Below, one piece after another: positions 44,188 to 52,408 of a stretch of 64,000 nucleotides of DNA. A program made the translations under genes and the position numbers. The DNA comes from Actinomycetes bacterium (lineage in GTDB: Bacteria > Actinomycetota > Actinomycetes > Streptosporangiales > Streptosporangiaceae). Every line of letters starts with the position of its first letter. Position 1 is the first letter of the stretch. The notes beneath the pieces were generated by a model. It saw only the letters and a program-made list of their open reading frames with translations, did no database searches and had not been told where the DNA came from. The DNA is taken from contig JAOPYO010000021.1 of NCBI GenBank assembly GCA_025964575.1, positions 33,093 to 97,092 on the forward strand, written 5' to 3'.

Positions 44188-45099
44188 ATGTCTTCTGCAT
44201 ACGACGTTGTCGTAGTGGGGTCGGTCAACGCGGACCTGGTGGTCCGGGTCGACCGGCGCCCCGCGGCGGGCGAGACCGTGCTCGGCTCGGATCTGGCGAC
44301 CCTCCCGGGCGGCAAGGGCGCCAACCAGGCGGTGGCCGCCGCGCGGCTCGGCGCCCGGACGGCCCTGGTGGGGCGGGTCGGTGCGGACGGGCATGGGGAG
44401 TTCCTGCGCGACGGGCTCGATGGCGAGGGGGTGGACCTCACCGGCTTGATCACCATCCCCGGCCCCAGCGGGGTCGCGCTGATCACCATCGACCCCGACG
44501 GGGACAACAGCATCATCGTCTCGCCGGGGGCCAACGGCCGGATGTCGGAGGCGGACGTCTCGGCGGCGCGTCCGCTGCTCGCGGCGGCGGCCGTCGTCTC
44601 GCTCCAGCTCGAGATCCCGATCTCCGCCGTGGTCGCCGCCGCAGGCCTCGCCTCTGACGCCGGAGCGCGCGTGGTGCTCAACCTCTCACCGGTCGCGGAG
44701 GTCCCGCCCGGTCTGCTCGCCCTGTGCGACCCGCTGGTGGTCAACGAGCACGAGGCGGCCTTTCTGCTCGGCGCGCCGGACGGCACCGGGCTCGCGCCGG
44801 CGGACCTGGCCAGTGCGCTGCTGCGACTCGGTCCCCGGTCGGTGGTGGTCACGCTGGGCGCTGAAGGCGCGGTCGTCGCCGAGGGCGCTTCCGTCGCCGT
44901 GGTGGAGAGTCCCCGTGTCGAGGCGGTGGACACCACCGGAGCCGGGGACGCGTTCACCGGGGCGCTGTCCTGGCGGCTCGCCGTGGGCGACGACCTGGCG
45001 ACCGCGGCCCGTTTCGCGGCCCAGGTAGGTGCGGCGGCCGTCCGGCGGACGGGCGCACAGAGCTCCTACCCGACCCTCGAGGAGATGATGAAACTGTGA
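44188..45099 (+). CDS. rbsK: Ribokinase
   Basis: A 303-residue PfkB-family kinase that phosphorylates ribose. Family sites are VVVGSVNADLVVRVDRRP, LPGGKGANQAVAAARLGA, LNLSPVAEVPPGLL and the ATP/anion-hole signature VDTTGAGDAFTGALSWRLA with the catalytic aspartate. GAGG is six bases before ATG 44188; a longer GTG start at 44098 would add 30 unlike residues. The stop overlaps the rbsD start. No ribose ABC transporter is present, so ribose probably comes from nucleosides or an unlinked carrier. Confidence 0.92.
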   Translation: MSSAYDVVVVGSVNADLVVRVDRRPAAGETVLGSDLATLPGGKGANQAVAAARLGARTALVGRVGADGHGEFLRDGLDGEGVDLTGLITIPGPSGVALITIDPDGDNSIIVSPGANGRMSEADVSAARPLLAAAAVVSLQLEIPISAVVAAAGLASDAGARVVLNLSPVAEVPPGLLALCDPLVVNEHEAAFLLGAPDGTGLAPADLASALLRLGPRSVVVTLGAEGAVVAEGASVAVVESPRVEAVDTTGAGDAFTGALSWRLAVGDDLATAARFAAQVGAAAVRRTGAQSSYPTLEEMMKL

Positions 45100-45485
45100 A
45101 ACGAATGGGGATCCTCAACGCCGCGCTTTGCGGCGGACTGGCCCGGCTGGGCCACACCGACAGGGTGCTCGTGTGCGACAGCGGCATGCCGATCCCAGCC
45201 GGCCTCGAGGTCGTGGACCTCGCCTTCCTGCCCGGCATCCCGGGCTTCGCCGACGTGCTCGACGGGCTCCTCGGTGAGTTGGTCGTGGAGGGCGCCGTCG
45301 CGGCCTCGGAGGTGCGGGCGGCCAACCCGGACTGTGCCGCGCTGCTCGCGGACCGGCTGCCCGGCTTGGAGTACGTTCCGCACGAGGAGCTGAAGCGGCT
45401 GTCCCGGACGGCCAGACTCGTCGTCCGCACCGGCGAGGCGAGACCGTACGCCAATGTGATCCTGCGCTGCGGGGTCGCGTTCTGA
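45096..45485 (+). CDS. rbsD: D-ribose pyranase
   Basis: A 129-residue RbsD protein that interconverts pyranose and furanose forms of ribose ahead of ribokinase. Seen are [18 protein letters not shown] with the catalytic histidine, [18 protein letters not shown] and the ending [15 protein letters not shown] 45096 overlaps the rbsK stop (GTGA). Usual length. Confidence 0.93.
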   Translation: MKRMGILNAALCGGLARLGHTDRVLVCDSGMPIPAGLEVVDLAFLPGIPGFADVLDGLLGELVVEGAVAASEVRAANPDCAALLADRLPGLEYVPHEELKRLSRTARLVVRTGEARPYANVILRCGVAF

Positions 45486-45565
45486 CCGAGCCGGTCGAGG
45501 CGTGGAACGTCTCAGGCTGCGGACGGATGAGCGTAACCTGCCCCGGGGATGGAAGGATTGGCTCC

Positions 45566-46747
45566 ATGTTGCGCTGGTTGACCGCGGGGGAGTCTCATGG
45601 CCCGGCCCTCGTCGCGATCGTGGAAGGGCTGCCGGCCGGTGTGCGTGTGACCTCGGAGGACATCGCCGAGGCTCTACGCCGCCGCCGTCTCGGCCATGGG
45701 CGGGGCGCCCGGATGAAGTTCGAGCAGGACAAGGTCACGCTCGTCGGCGGGGTCCGGCACGGCCGGACCCAGGGCGGTCCGGTCGCGATCGAGATCGGTA
45801 ACTCCGAGTGGCCCAAGTGGGAGACGGTGATGTCGGCCGACCCGGTCGACCCCGAGGTGCTGGCCGCACAAGCCCGCAACGCCCCGCTGTCACGGCCCCG
45901 GCCCGGCCACGCTGACCTGGTCGGCATGCAGAAGTACGGCTTCAACGACGCCCGGCCGGTTCTGGAGCGGGCCAGCGCACGGGAGACCGCGGCGCGGGTG
46001 GCGCTCGGTGCGGTCGCCAAGGCGTTCCTGCACCAGGCGCTCGGCGTCGAGGTGTTCAGTCACGTGATCGCCTTGGGCGAGGTCGAGGTGCCCGAGGGCA
46101 CCGACCTGCCCGAGCCCGGCGATCTCGCCGCGATCGACGAGTCGCCGGTCCGCTGCTTCGACGCGGAGACCGGCGCGCGGATGGTCGCCCATGTCGATGA
46201 TCGCAAGAAGGCCGGCGACACCATCGGCGGGATCGTGGAGGTCCTCGCCTATGGGCTGCCGCCCGGGCTGGGCAGTTATGTGCACTGGGACCGGCGGCTG
46301 GACTCCAGGCTCGCGGGCATCCTCATGGGCATCCAGGCGATCAAGGGCGTCGAGCTCGGTGACGGGTTCACCACGGCCCGCCGGCCAGGGTCCAGGGCCC
46401 ACGACGAGATCGACAACACGCCTGACGGCATCCGGCGGCGGACCAACCGGGCGGGCGGGGTCGAGGGTGGCATGACGACCGGCGACACCCTGCGGGTCCG
46501 GGCCGCGATGAAGCCGATCTCCACCGTGCCCAAGGCGCTCGACACCATCGACGTGGCGACCGGTGAGGCGGCCAAGGCCATCAACCAGCGCAGTGACGTC
46601 ACCGCGGTGCCAGCCGCCGGGGTCGTCGCCGAGGCGATGGTGGCCCTGGTCCTGGCCGATGCCGCGCTGACGAAGTTCGGCGGTGACTCGGTCGAGGAGA
46701 CCGCCCGCAACGTGCAGGGTTACCTCTCCTCTCTCACCATCAAGTAG
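45566..46747 (+). CDS. aroC: Chorismate synthase
   Basis: A 393-residue enzyme making chorismate from EPSP with reduced FMN, the last shikimate step. Signatures are [20 protein letters not shown] at the N-terminus, [19 protein letters not shown] and [24 protein letters not shown] stands nine bases before ATG 45566. It starts the aroC-aroK-aroB-aroQ operon. Confidence 0.97.
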   Translation: MLRWLTAGESHGPALVAIVEGLPAGVRVTSEDIAEALRRRRLGHGRGARMKFEQDKVTLVGGVRHGRTQGGPVAIEIGNSEWPKWETVMSADPVDPEVLAAQARNAPLSRPRPGHADLVGMQKYGFNDARPVLERASARETAARVALGAVAKAFLHQALGVEVFSHVIALGEVEVPEGTDLPEPGDLAAIDESPVRCFDAETGARMVAHVDDRKKAGDTIGGIVEVLAYGLPPGLGSYVHWDRRLDSRLAGILMGIQAIKGVELGDGFTTARRPGSRAHDEIDNTPDGIRRRTNRAGGVEGGMTTGDTLRVRAAMKPISTVPKALDTIDVATGEAAKAINQRSDVTAVPAAGVVAEAMVALVLADAALTKFGGDSVEETARNVQGYLSSLTIK

Positions 46748-46763
46748 CAAGTAGAAGAAGCTG

Positions 46764-47267
46764 ATGACGCAACCGAAGGTAGTGATCATCGGGCCTCCCG
46801 GCTCGGGTAAGACGACGGTCGGGAAGGCCCTGGCGGACCGGCTGGCGGTGGGCTTCCGGGACACCGACACCGACGTCGAGACGGTCGCCGGCAAGCCGAT
46901 CGGCGAGATCTTCATCGACGACGGCGAGTCGCACTTCCGCGCGCTCGAGCGCGCGGCCGTGGCGAAGGCCCTGACAGAGCACGACGGGGTCCTCGCCCTG
47001 GGCGGCGGAGCCATCCTCGCGCTGGAGACCCGGGAGCTTCTGGCCGGCCACACGGTGGTCTACCTCGAGGTGGGGCTCTCCGACGCGATGAAGCGGATCG
47101 GGCTCGGGGCGGCACGCCCGCTGCTCGTGCTCAATCCGCGCAGTCAGTTGCGCAAGCTCATGGAAGAGCGCCGCCCGATCTACGAGGGCCTGGCGACGAT
47201 CACCGCCGTCACCGACGGCCGGGATCCCGCCGACATCGTCGAAGAGATCGTCAAGGAGTTCCCGTGA
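46764..47267 (+). CDS. aroK: Shikimate kinase
   Basis: A 167-residue P-loop kinase that phosphorylates shikimate. Walker A is [20 protein letters not shown]; shikimate-binding residues include FRDTDTDVE and [11 protein letters not shown]; the lid arginine lies in GLGAARPLL. It follows aroC by 16 bases and overlaps aroB by four bases. Confidence 0.96.
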   Translation: MTQPKVVIIGPPGSGKTTVGKALADRLAVGFRDTDTDVETVAGKPIGEIFIDDGESHFRALERAAVAKALTEHDGVLALGGGAILALETRELLAGHTVVYLEVGLSDAMKRIGLGAARPLLVLNPRSQLRKLMEERRPIYEGLATITAVTDGRDPADIVEEIVKEFP

Positions 47268-48340
47268 GCGCGACCCGGATTCACGTCGACGGCGACAGCC
47301 CGTACGACGTGATCGTCGGGACCGGGGTGCTGGGCGAACTGCCGGGTCTGGTGGGCGAGCGAGACCGTTCGGTGGCGGTCGTCCACGACGAGAGCCTGCC
47401 GGAGATCGCCCGGCCGGTCTGCTGGGCGCTGGAACAGGCGGGGCACACGGTGCACGCGCTGGCGGTCCCGCAGGGGGAGGCGGCCAAGGAGGTCGGAGTT
47501 CTCGCCGGGCTCTGGTCGCGCTTCGCCGAGCTCGGGATGACCCGCTCGGACTCGGTCGTCGGGGTCGGCGGGGGAGCCACCACGGACCTGGCCGGGTTCG
47601 CGGCCGCCTCGTGGTTGCGCGGTGTCCGGGTCGTTCAGGTGCCGACCACGCTGCTCGCCATGGTCGACGCCGCGGTGGGCGGCAAGACCGGCATCGACCT
47701 TCCCGAGGGCAAGAATCTCGTCGGCGCCTTCCACCCGCCGGCCGGGGTGCTCTGTGATCTCGCGACGCTGATAACGATGCCGCATGACGACTACATCAGC
47801 GGGCTGGCCGAGGTGATCAAGGCCGGGTTCATCGCCGACCCGGTGATCCTCGATCTGGTCGAGGACGACCCGGAGGGGGCCGCACGCCCGGACGGCCCGC
47901 ACACCCGTGAGCTGGTCGAGCGGGCCATCAAGGTCAAGGCCGACGTGGTCTCCGCCGACCTCAAGGAGAGCGGGCTACGGGAGATCCTGAACTACGGGCA
48001 CACCCTCGCACACGCCATCGAGAAAGCCGAGGACTATCGGTTCCGGCATGGTCATGCCGTGGCCATCGGCTGCGTCTACGCGGCGGAACTGGCCCGGCTG
48101 GCGGGACGGCTGGACACCGAGACGGTGGCCCGGCACCGCAGCGTGCTCTCGTCGGTCGGCCTGCCGACGTCGTACGGCGCGGACGCCTGGCCGGAACTGC
48201 GCGCCACGATGACGATCGACAAGAAGTCGCGCGGCGCGATGCTGCGGTTCGTCGTGCTGGACGGACTGGCCGAACCCGGCCGTCTCGAAGGCCCGGATGA
48301 GAGTCTGCTCGCCGACGCCTACCGGGAGATCGCCCGATGA
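47264..48340 (+). CDS. aroB: 3-dehydroquinate synthase
   Basis: A 358-residue NAD- and metal-dependent enzyme making dehydroquinate from DAHP, the second shikimate step. Seen are [55 protein letters not shown] and the metal-binding [18 protein letters not shown] 47264 overlaps the aroK stop. The stop overlaps aroQ. Confidence 0.97.
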   Translation: MSATRIHVDGDSPYDVIVGTGVLGELPGLVGERDRSVAVVHDESLPEIARPVCWALEQAGHTVHALAVPQGEAAKEVGVLAGLWSRFAELGMTRSDSVVGVGGGATTDLAGFAAASWLRGVRVVQVPTTLLAMVDAAVGGKTGIDLPEGKNLVGAFHPPAGVLCDLATLITMPHDDYISGLAEVIKAGFIADPVILDLVEDDPEGAARPDGPHTRELVERAIKVKADVVSADLKESGLREILNYGHTLAHAIEKAEDYRFRHGHAVAIGCVYAAELARLAGRLDTETVARHRSVLSSVGLPTSYGADAWPELRATMTIDKKSRGAMLRFVVLDGLAEPGRLEGPDESLLADAYREIAR

Positions 48341-48786
48341 ACACCGTTTTCGTGCTGAGCGGGCCCAACCTGCGGCGGCTCGGCAGCCGCGAGCCCGACG
48401 TCTACGGCGCCGACACCTACGAGGATCTGGTCGAACTCTGCCGGGAGACCGGGCGGCTGCTCGACCTGCACGTCGAGGTCCGTCAGACCGACGACGAGGC
48501 CGAGATGATCGGCTGGGTGCACGAGGCGGCCGACGCGAGGACGCCGATCGTCATCAACCCCGCGGCCTTCACGCACTACTCCTATGCACTGCGGGACGCG
48601 CTCGCCCAGCGCACCGCCCCGCTGATCGAGGTGCACATCTCCAATCCGGCCGCCCGGGAGGAGTTCCGGCACACCTCGGTGGTGGCGGGGGTCGCGACGG
48701 GGACCATCGCGGGCTTCGGGCTCAGGTCCTACGTCCTCGCCCTGCAGGCTCTCGCCGTGATCCTCGCGGACAAGCAGCCCGGCTGA
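48337..48786 (+). CDS. aroQ: 3-dehydroquinate dehydratase, type II
   Basis: A 149-residue type II dehydroquinase. Seen are [19 protein letters not shown] with the catalytic arginine and tyrosine, [37 protein letters not shown] and [11 protein letters not shown]. It overlaps aroB by four bases, giving one shikimate transcript. Usual length. Confidence 0.96.
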   Translation: MNTVFVLSGPNLRRLGSREPDVYGADTYEDLVELCRETGRLLDLHVEVRQTDDEAEMIGWVHEAADARTPIVINPAAFTHYSYALRDALAQRTAPLIEVHISNPAAREEFRHTSVVAGVATGTIAGFGLRSYVLALQALAVILADKQPG

Positions 48787-48800
48787 CCTTCCGGGCCTCC

Positions 48801-48828
48801 GCGTTGGGATGACCGCGTTGGGATGATC
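48801..48828. repeat. Two 14-base direct repeats after aroQ
   Basis: gcgttgggatgacc is followed at once by gcgttgggatgatc. It is a short tandem duplication in the aroQ-DUF2834 gap with no evident function. Confidence 0.6.
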
Positions 48829-48895
48829 TCTGGAACTCCCGGGTTGTACTCTTCCGCTGGACGGCAGCGATCACTTGCCCGTGGGAGGCGTCACG

Positions 48896-49252
48896 ATGCG
48901 GACGCACGACAAGGTTCTGTGCTGGACGTACGGGGTGATCGCGTTCGGCGCGCTGGTCGCGACCTGGTCGCAGAACCTCAGGTTCTTCGCCCAGGAGGAC
49001 AACGGCGGCGTCTGGGGTTTCGTCCGGGCCACCTACGCCAACCCGGCGGCGGCCTCGATCACCAACGACATCCTCTTCCTGCTGCTGGCCGCGTTCGTGT
49101 TCATGGTCGTGGAGGCCCGGCGGCTCGGCATCCGGTACGTGTGGGTGTACATGGTGCTGTCGTTCCTGGTCGCCCTCAGCGTGGCCTTCCCGCTGTTCCT
49201 GCTGGCCCGCCAGCTCAGGCTCGCCCACACCGGCTCCCGCTCCTCCCCATGA
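48896..49252 (+). CDS. DUF2834 membrane protein
   Basis: A 118-residue protein with three hydrophobic segments (LCWTYGVIAFGALVATW, ITNDILFLLLAAFVFMVVEA and VWVYMVLSFLVALSVAFPLF). It fits the DUF2834 family of small membrane proteins. GGGAGG precedes ATG 48896 by eight bases, so the upstream in-frame codons are not used. Function unknown. It starts the set of genes that separates aroQ from pepQ. Confidence 0.8.
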   Translation: MRTHDKVLCWTYGVIAFGALVATWSQNLRFFAQEDNGGVWGFVRATYANPAAASITNDILFLLLAAFVFMVVEARRLGIRYVWVYMVLSFLVALSVAFPLFLLARQLRLAHTGSRSSP

Positions 49253-49291
49253 TCGTGCCCTTGGCGCCGCCACTGGCGGCACGAGGGCGGC

Positions 49292-49864
49292 TCAGGTGGT
49301 GAGTGCGGTGTCCAGCAGCGACTCCAGCTCGGCGGCCACGTCGTCGAGGGCCCGGGTGTCGCGCCTGGCCCGGCAGAGGATGGTGGCGCCCTCCACGGCG
49401 GCGACGATGAGCGTGGCCAGCCGGGCCGCCCGCTCGTCCGCGACCCCGCCGTCGCGCAGGCCCGTGGTGAGCGCGTCCTGCCAGCGCTGGAAGGCGGCCG
49501 CCGCGGCGGCGGCGAGCTGCGGGGACTCCTCATGCGACTCCACGGTGACGGCGGCGATCGGGCAGCCGGCCTGAAAGTCGCTCTTCTCCAGCACCCGCCG
49601 CCACCACCCCAGGAAGGCGTACACCGCGGCGATCGGATCACCGTCCCGGGTGGCCGACTCCGTGCCCATCGCGACGAACTCTCCGGCGTAGCGCATGGCC
49701 TCCTCCGCGAGCTGCACCTTGCCGCCGGGGAAGTGATGGTAGATCGAGCCGCGCGGCGCACCACTGTGCGCGATGACGTCCCGGAACGCGGTGCCGGTGT
49801 AGCCGTGCTCGCGGAACAGGTACGCGGCGCTGCGCACCATGCGCTCTCTACTGTCCCGCGCCAT
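49292..49864 (-). CDS. TetR-family repressor
   Basis: A 190-residue regulator with an N-terminal TetR helix-turn-helix (SAAYLFREHGYTGTAFRDVI then GAPRGSIYHHFPGGKVQLAE) and a ligand domain of the LmrA/YxaF type (AGCPIAAVTVES). It is divergent from the thioesterase gene, and the 139-base gap between holds three copies of an 18-base inverted repeat that are almost certainly its operators, giving control of itself and of the thioesterase-hydratase genes. Ligand unknown; an acyl-CoA is a fair guess. Confidence 0.92.
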   Translation of the reverse strand: MARDSRERMVRSAAYLFREHGYTGTAFRDVIAHSGAPRGSIYHHFPGGKVQLAEEAMRYAGEFVAMGTESATRDGDPIAAVYAFLGWWRRVLEKSDFQAGCPIAAVTVESHEESPQLAAAAAAAFQRWQDALTTGLRDGGVADERAARLATLIVAAVEGATILCRARRDTRALDDVAAELESLLDTALTT

Positions 49865-49903
49865 GTCGACTCCTCACCCCCCGTGGCACAAGGGCCGACG
49901 GCT

Positions 49904-49921
49904 CTATGACATTCACCATAG
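49904..49921. promoter_or_regulatory. TetR operator 1
   Basis: ctatgacattcaccatag: inverted repeat with CTATG and CATAG ends. It is nearest to the TetR start (40 bases), so it likely mediates autorepression. Confidence 0.75.
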
Positions 49922-49935
49922 GGTCGTGCGATTGA

Positions 49936-49953
49936 CTATGACGGTCATCATAG
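49936..49953. promoter_or_regulatory. TetR operator 2
   Basis: ctatgacggtcatcatag: same ends, with an inner tgac/gtca symmetry. It overlaps a TTGACT sequence (49933-49938) that could be a -35 element. Confidence 0.75.
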
Positions 49954-49963
49954 GGCACGGTTT

Positions 49964-49981
49964 CTATGACACTCGTCATAG
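49964..49981. promoter_or_regulatory. TetR operator 3
   Basis: ctatgacactcgtcatag: the most symmetric copy (CTATGAC and GTCATAG arms), 22 bases before the thioesterase start, placed to block that promoter or early elongation. Confidence 0.75.
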
Positions 49982-50003
49982 ACGGTGATAGGGGAGGGGT
50001 CCC

Positions 50004-50450
50004 ATGAGCGTCGAGACGACGGCCGGCCTGGTACAGCTCAAGGCGCTGATGAACGCGGGTGCGGAGAGCGGTACCGGGATCGGGCATCTGCTGGGCATGA
50101 CCGCGGAGAGCCTCGAGCCGGGCCGGGTGGTGTTCTCGCTGACCACCAAGCCCGCGTTCGGCAACCCCCTCGGGACCGTGCACGGTGGAATCCTGTCGAC
50201 GCTGCTCGACTCCGCGATGGCCTGCGCGGTGCACACCTCGTTGCCGGAGGGCGCCTCCTACACCACGCTCGAGCTCAAGGTGAACTTCGTGCGGGCGGTG
50301 CCGACCGATGGTGGCAGGCTGACCTGTGTGGGGTCCACGGTGCACTCCGGGCGCCGGGTGGCCACCACAGAGGGCCGGATCACCGACGAGGCGGGCCGGC
50401 TGGTCGCCCACGGGACCAGTACCTGCATGGTGTTCCAGCCCGCTCAGTAG
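50004..50450 (+). CDS. PaaI-type hotdog thioesterase
   Basis: A 148-residue hotdog-fold protein of the PaaI thioesterase group, which hydrolyses acyl-CoAs. The catalytic region GNPLGTVHGGILSTLLDSAM is present, followed by YTTLELKVNFVRAVP and GRRVATTEGRITD. GGGGAGG precedes ATG 50004. It is the first gene controlled by the triple TetR operator and precedes the hydratase by 44 bases. Confidence 0.9.
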   Translation: MSVETTAGLVQLKALMNAGAESGTGIGHLLGMTAESLEPGRVVFSLTTKPAFGNPLGTVHGGILSTLLDSAMACAVHTSLPEGASYTTLELKVNFVRAVPTDGGRLTCVGSTVHSGRRVATTEGRITDEAGRLVAHGTSTCMVFQPAQ

Positions 50451-50494
50451 GGTCTGTCACCTACCAGTACGGTCCACATGAGAAGGAGCCACCC

Positions 50495-51157
50495 GTGTTC
50501 GACCTCCAGCGCGACGGTGACGTGTTCGTTCTCCGGTTCGACGACAACGAGAATCGCTTCAGCCCGGCCTTCCTGGACGGGATCCACGAGGCCCTCGACA
50601 GCGTGGAGAAGACCGAGGGCTCCCGCGCTCTGGTGACGGTGGGGACCGGCAAGTTCTACTCCAACGGACTCGATCTGGGCTGGCTCAGCGCCAATGGCGA
50701 CCAGGCAGAGGCCTATCTCGGCCGAATCCACGGTGTGTTCGCCCGGCTGCTGTCGCTGCCGCCGCCCACCGTGGCCGCTCTCAACGGGCATGCCTTCGCC
50801 GGTGGCGGCATGCTCGCCCTCTCGCACGACTTCGCGGTCATGAGGACCGGCCGTGGCTACTTCTGTCTTCCCGAGGTCGACCTCGGGATGACCTTCACGC
50901 CCGGCATGAACGCCCTCATCCAGTCCAGGCTCCCCAAGGCCACCGCCCACGAGGCGATGATCACGGGGCGCCGGTACACCGCCGAGGAGGCGTTGAACGC
51001 CGGGATCGTCCAGCACATCGCCGCCGAGACGGAAGTGCTGCCCACCGCGATCAGGATCGCCGCCGCGCTTGCCCCGAAGAACGGGGTCGCGGTGGGGAAG
51101 ATCCGTACGGACATGTACGCCCCGGTGATCGCCGCCCTCGGCCGCCCCGCGTTCTGA
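50495..51157 (+). CDS. Enoyl-CoA hydratase/isomerase family protein
   Basis: A 220-residue crotonase-fold protein. The oxyanion-hole segments are KFYSNGLDLGWL and ALNGHAFAGGGMLALSHDFA; GYFCLPEVDLGM follows. It is short for a full hydratase (about 260), with the C-terminal helices reduced, as in plant and fungal delta3-delta2-enoyl-CoA isomerase types. The GTG at 50495 has AAGGAG upstream. It is co-transcribed with the thioesterase under the TetR regulator. Exact substrate unknown. Confidence 0.87.
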   Translation: MFDLQRDGDVFVLRFDDNENRFSPAFLDGIHEALDSVEKTEGSRALVTVGTGKFYSNGLDLGWLSANGDQAEAYLGRIHGVFARLLSLPPPTVAALNGHAFAGGGMLALSHDFAVMRTGRGYFCLPEVDLGMTFTPGMNALIQSRLPKATAHEAMITGRRYTAEEALNAGIVQHIAAETEVLPTAIRIAAALAPKNGVAVGKIRTDMYAPVIAALGRPAF

Positions 51158-51162
51158 CCGGG

Positions 51163-51182
51163 CTGGGCTCCGCCGGGCCCAG
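51163..51182. terminator. Short hairpin after the hydratase gene
   Basis: CTGGGC and GCCCAG arms with an eight-base loop, five bases after the stop. GC-rich and without a T-run, so it is only a fair terminator candidate. Confidence 0.45.
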
Positions 51183-51271
51183 TCGCTAGCCTTCGTCGTG
51201 AGAACTGAATCACGTTCGGTTTATGTGTTGAGTTTCGGCCCTATGCAGGCCGGAGGATGGAAAGGTGCCGC

Positions 51272-52321
51272 ATGCGCATCGGTATGGCTCTGAACTACTC
51301 GGGCGGTTTCAAGGAGTCGGTCGCCGAACTGGCCGACTACGAGCAGGCCGGGCTCGACATCGTCTACGTCGCCGAGGCCTACAGCTTCGACGCGGTGAGC
51401 CAACTCGGTTACATCGCGGCCAAGACGGAGCGGTTGGAGATCGCGTCGGGCATCTTGAACATCTATTCGCGTACGCCCAGCCTGCTGGCCATGACGGCGG
51501 CGGGCCTGGACTACGTATCGGACGGGCGCTTCACGCTCGGGCTGGGCGCGTCGGGTCCGCAGGTGATCGAGGGCTTCCACGGTATTCCCTACCACGCGCC
51601 GCTGGGCCGCACCCGCGAGGTCATCGAGATCTGCCGCAAGGTGTGGAAGCGTGAGGAGCGGCTGAGCTACGACGGCAAGTACTACACGCTGCCGTTGCCC
51701 GCCGAGAAGGGCACCGGGCTGGGCAGGCCACTCAAGATCATCAACCACCCGGTGCGGAACGACATCCCGGTCCTCATCGCCGCGATCGGCCCCAAGAACG
51801 TGGAGCTGACCGCCGAGATCGCCGACGGCTGGCAGCCGATCTTCTACCTTCCGGAGAAGGCCGCCGACGTCTGGGGCGCGTCCCTGGCCGCGGGCGGGGC
51901 CAGGCGCGACCCGTCGCTGGGTGAACTCGACATCGTCGGCCAGGCCGCCCTGGCCTTCGGCGACGACGTCGAGGGCTTCCTGGAGTTCGGCCGCCCGATG
52001 GCGGCGCTCTACATCGGTGGAATGGGCGCCAAGGGCAAGAACTTCTACAACGACCTCTGCCGCCGGTACGGCTGGGAGAAGGAGGCCGAGCTCATCCAGG
52101 ACCTCTACCTGGACGGCAAGAAGGACGAGGCCGCCAAGCACGTGCCCTACGAACTGCTGCAGAAGATGTCGCTCATCGGCACCGAGGGGCATGTCAGGGA
52201 GCGGCTGGCCGCGATGAAGGCGTCCGGCGTGACCACGCTCAACGTCACCCCGATCGCGGGCGACCACGCCGCCCGGCTCAAGCTCATCGAGAGGGTCAAG
52301 GAACTCGCCGCAGAGGTATGA
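51272..52321 (+). CDS. Luciferase-like (F420-dependent) oxidoreductase
   Basis: A 349-residue LLM-fold enzyme. Seen are MRIGMALNYSGGFKESVAEL, VAEAYSFDAVSQLGYIAAKT, SRTPSLLAMTAAGLDYVSDG and FTLGLGASGPQVIEGFHG, typical of F420-dependent actinobacterial members. AAAGGTG is six bases before ATG 51272; an ATG five codons upstream is less well placed. It has its own 114-base upstream gap. Substrate unknown; it may belong functionally with the acyl-CoA genes before it. Confidence 0.87.
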   Translation: MRIGMALNYSGGFKESVAELADYEQAGLDIVYVAEAYSFDAVSQLGYIAAKTERLEIASGILNIYSRTPSLLAMTAAGLDYVSDGRFTLGLGASGPQVIEGFHGIPYHAPLGRTREVIEICRKVWKREERLSYDGKYYTLPLPAEKGTGLGRPLKIINHPVRNDIPVLIAAIGPKNVELTAEIADGWQPIFYLPEKAADVWGASLAAGGARRDPSLGELDIVGQAALAFGDDVEGFLEFGRPMAALYIGGMGAKGKNFYNDLCRRYGWEKEAELIQDLYLDGKKDEAAKHVPYELLQKMSLIGTEGHVRERLAAMKASGVTTLNVTPIAGDHAARLKLIERVKELAAEV

Positions 52322-52345
52322 CGGCCACCCCGCGCATGATCACCA

Positions 52346-52396
52346 CACTCCGTGATCATGCAATCGTCCGACGAAGGATTGCATGATCACGGAGTG
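52346..52396. terminator. 20-bp palindromic hairpin between converging genes
   Basis: Arms 52346-52365 and 52377-52396 match perfectly around an 11-base loop. The arms contain CCGTGATCATGCAATC, nearly the same as the palindrome at 13687. It lies between the luciferase-like gene and the converging amine oxidase, where a two-way terminator fits. Confidence 0.8.
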
Positions 52397-52408
52397 GAGG
52401 CCGGGCTG

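Noticed and set aside
48896..49252. Earlier start for the DUF2834 protein at 48875
   Set aside because: The GGGAGG site is inside that extension and correctly spaced only for ATG 48896.
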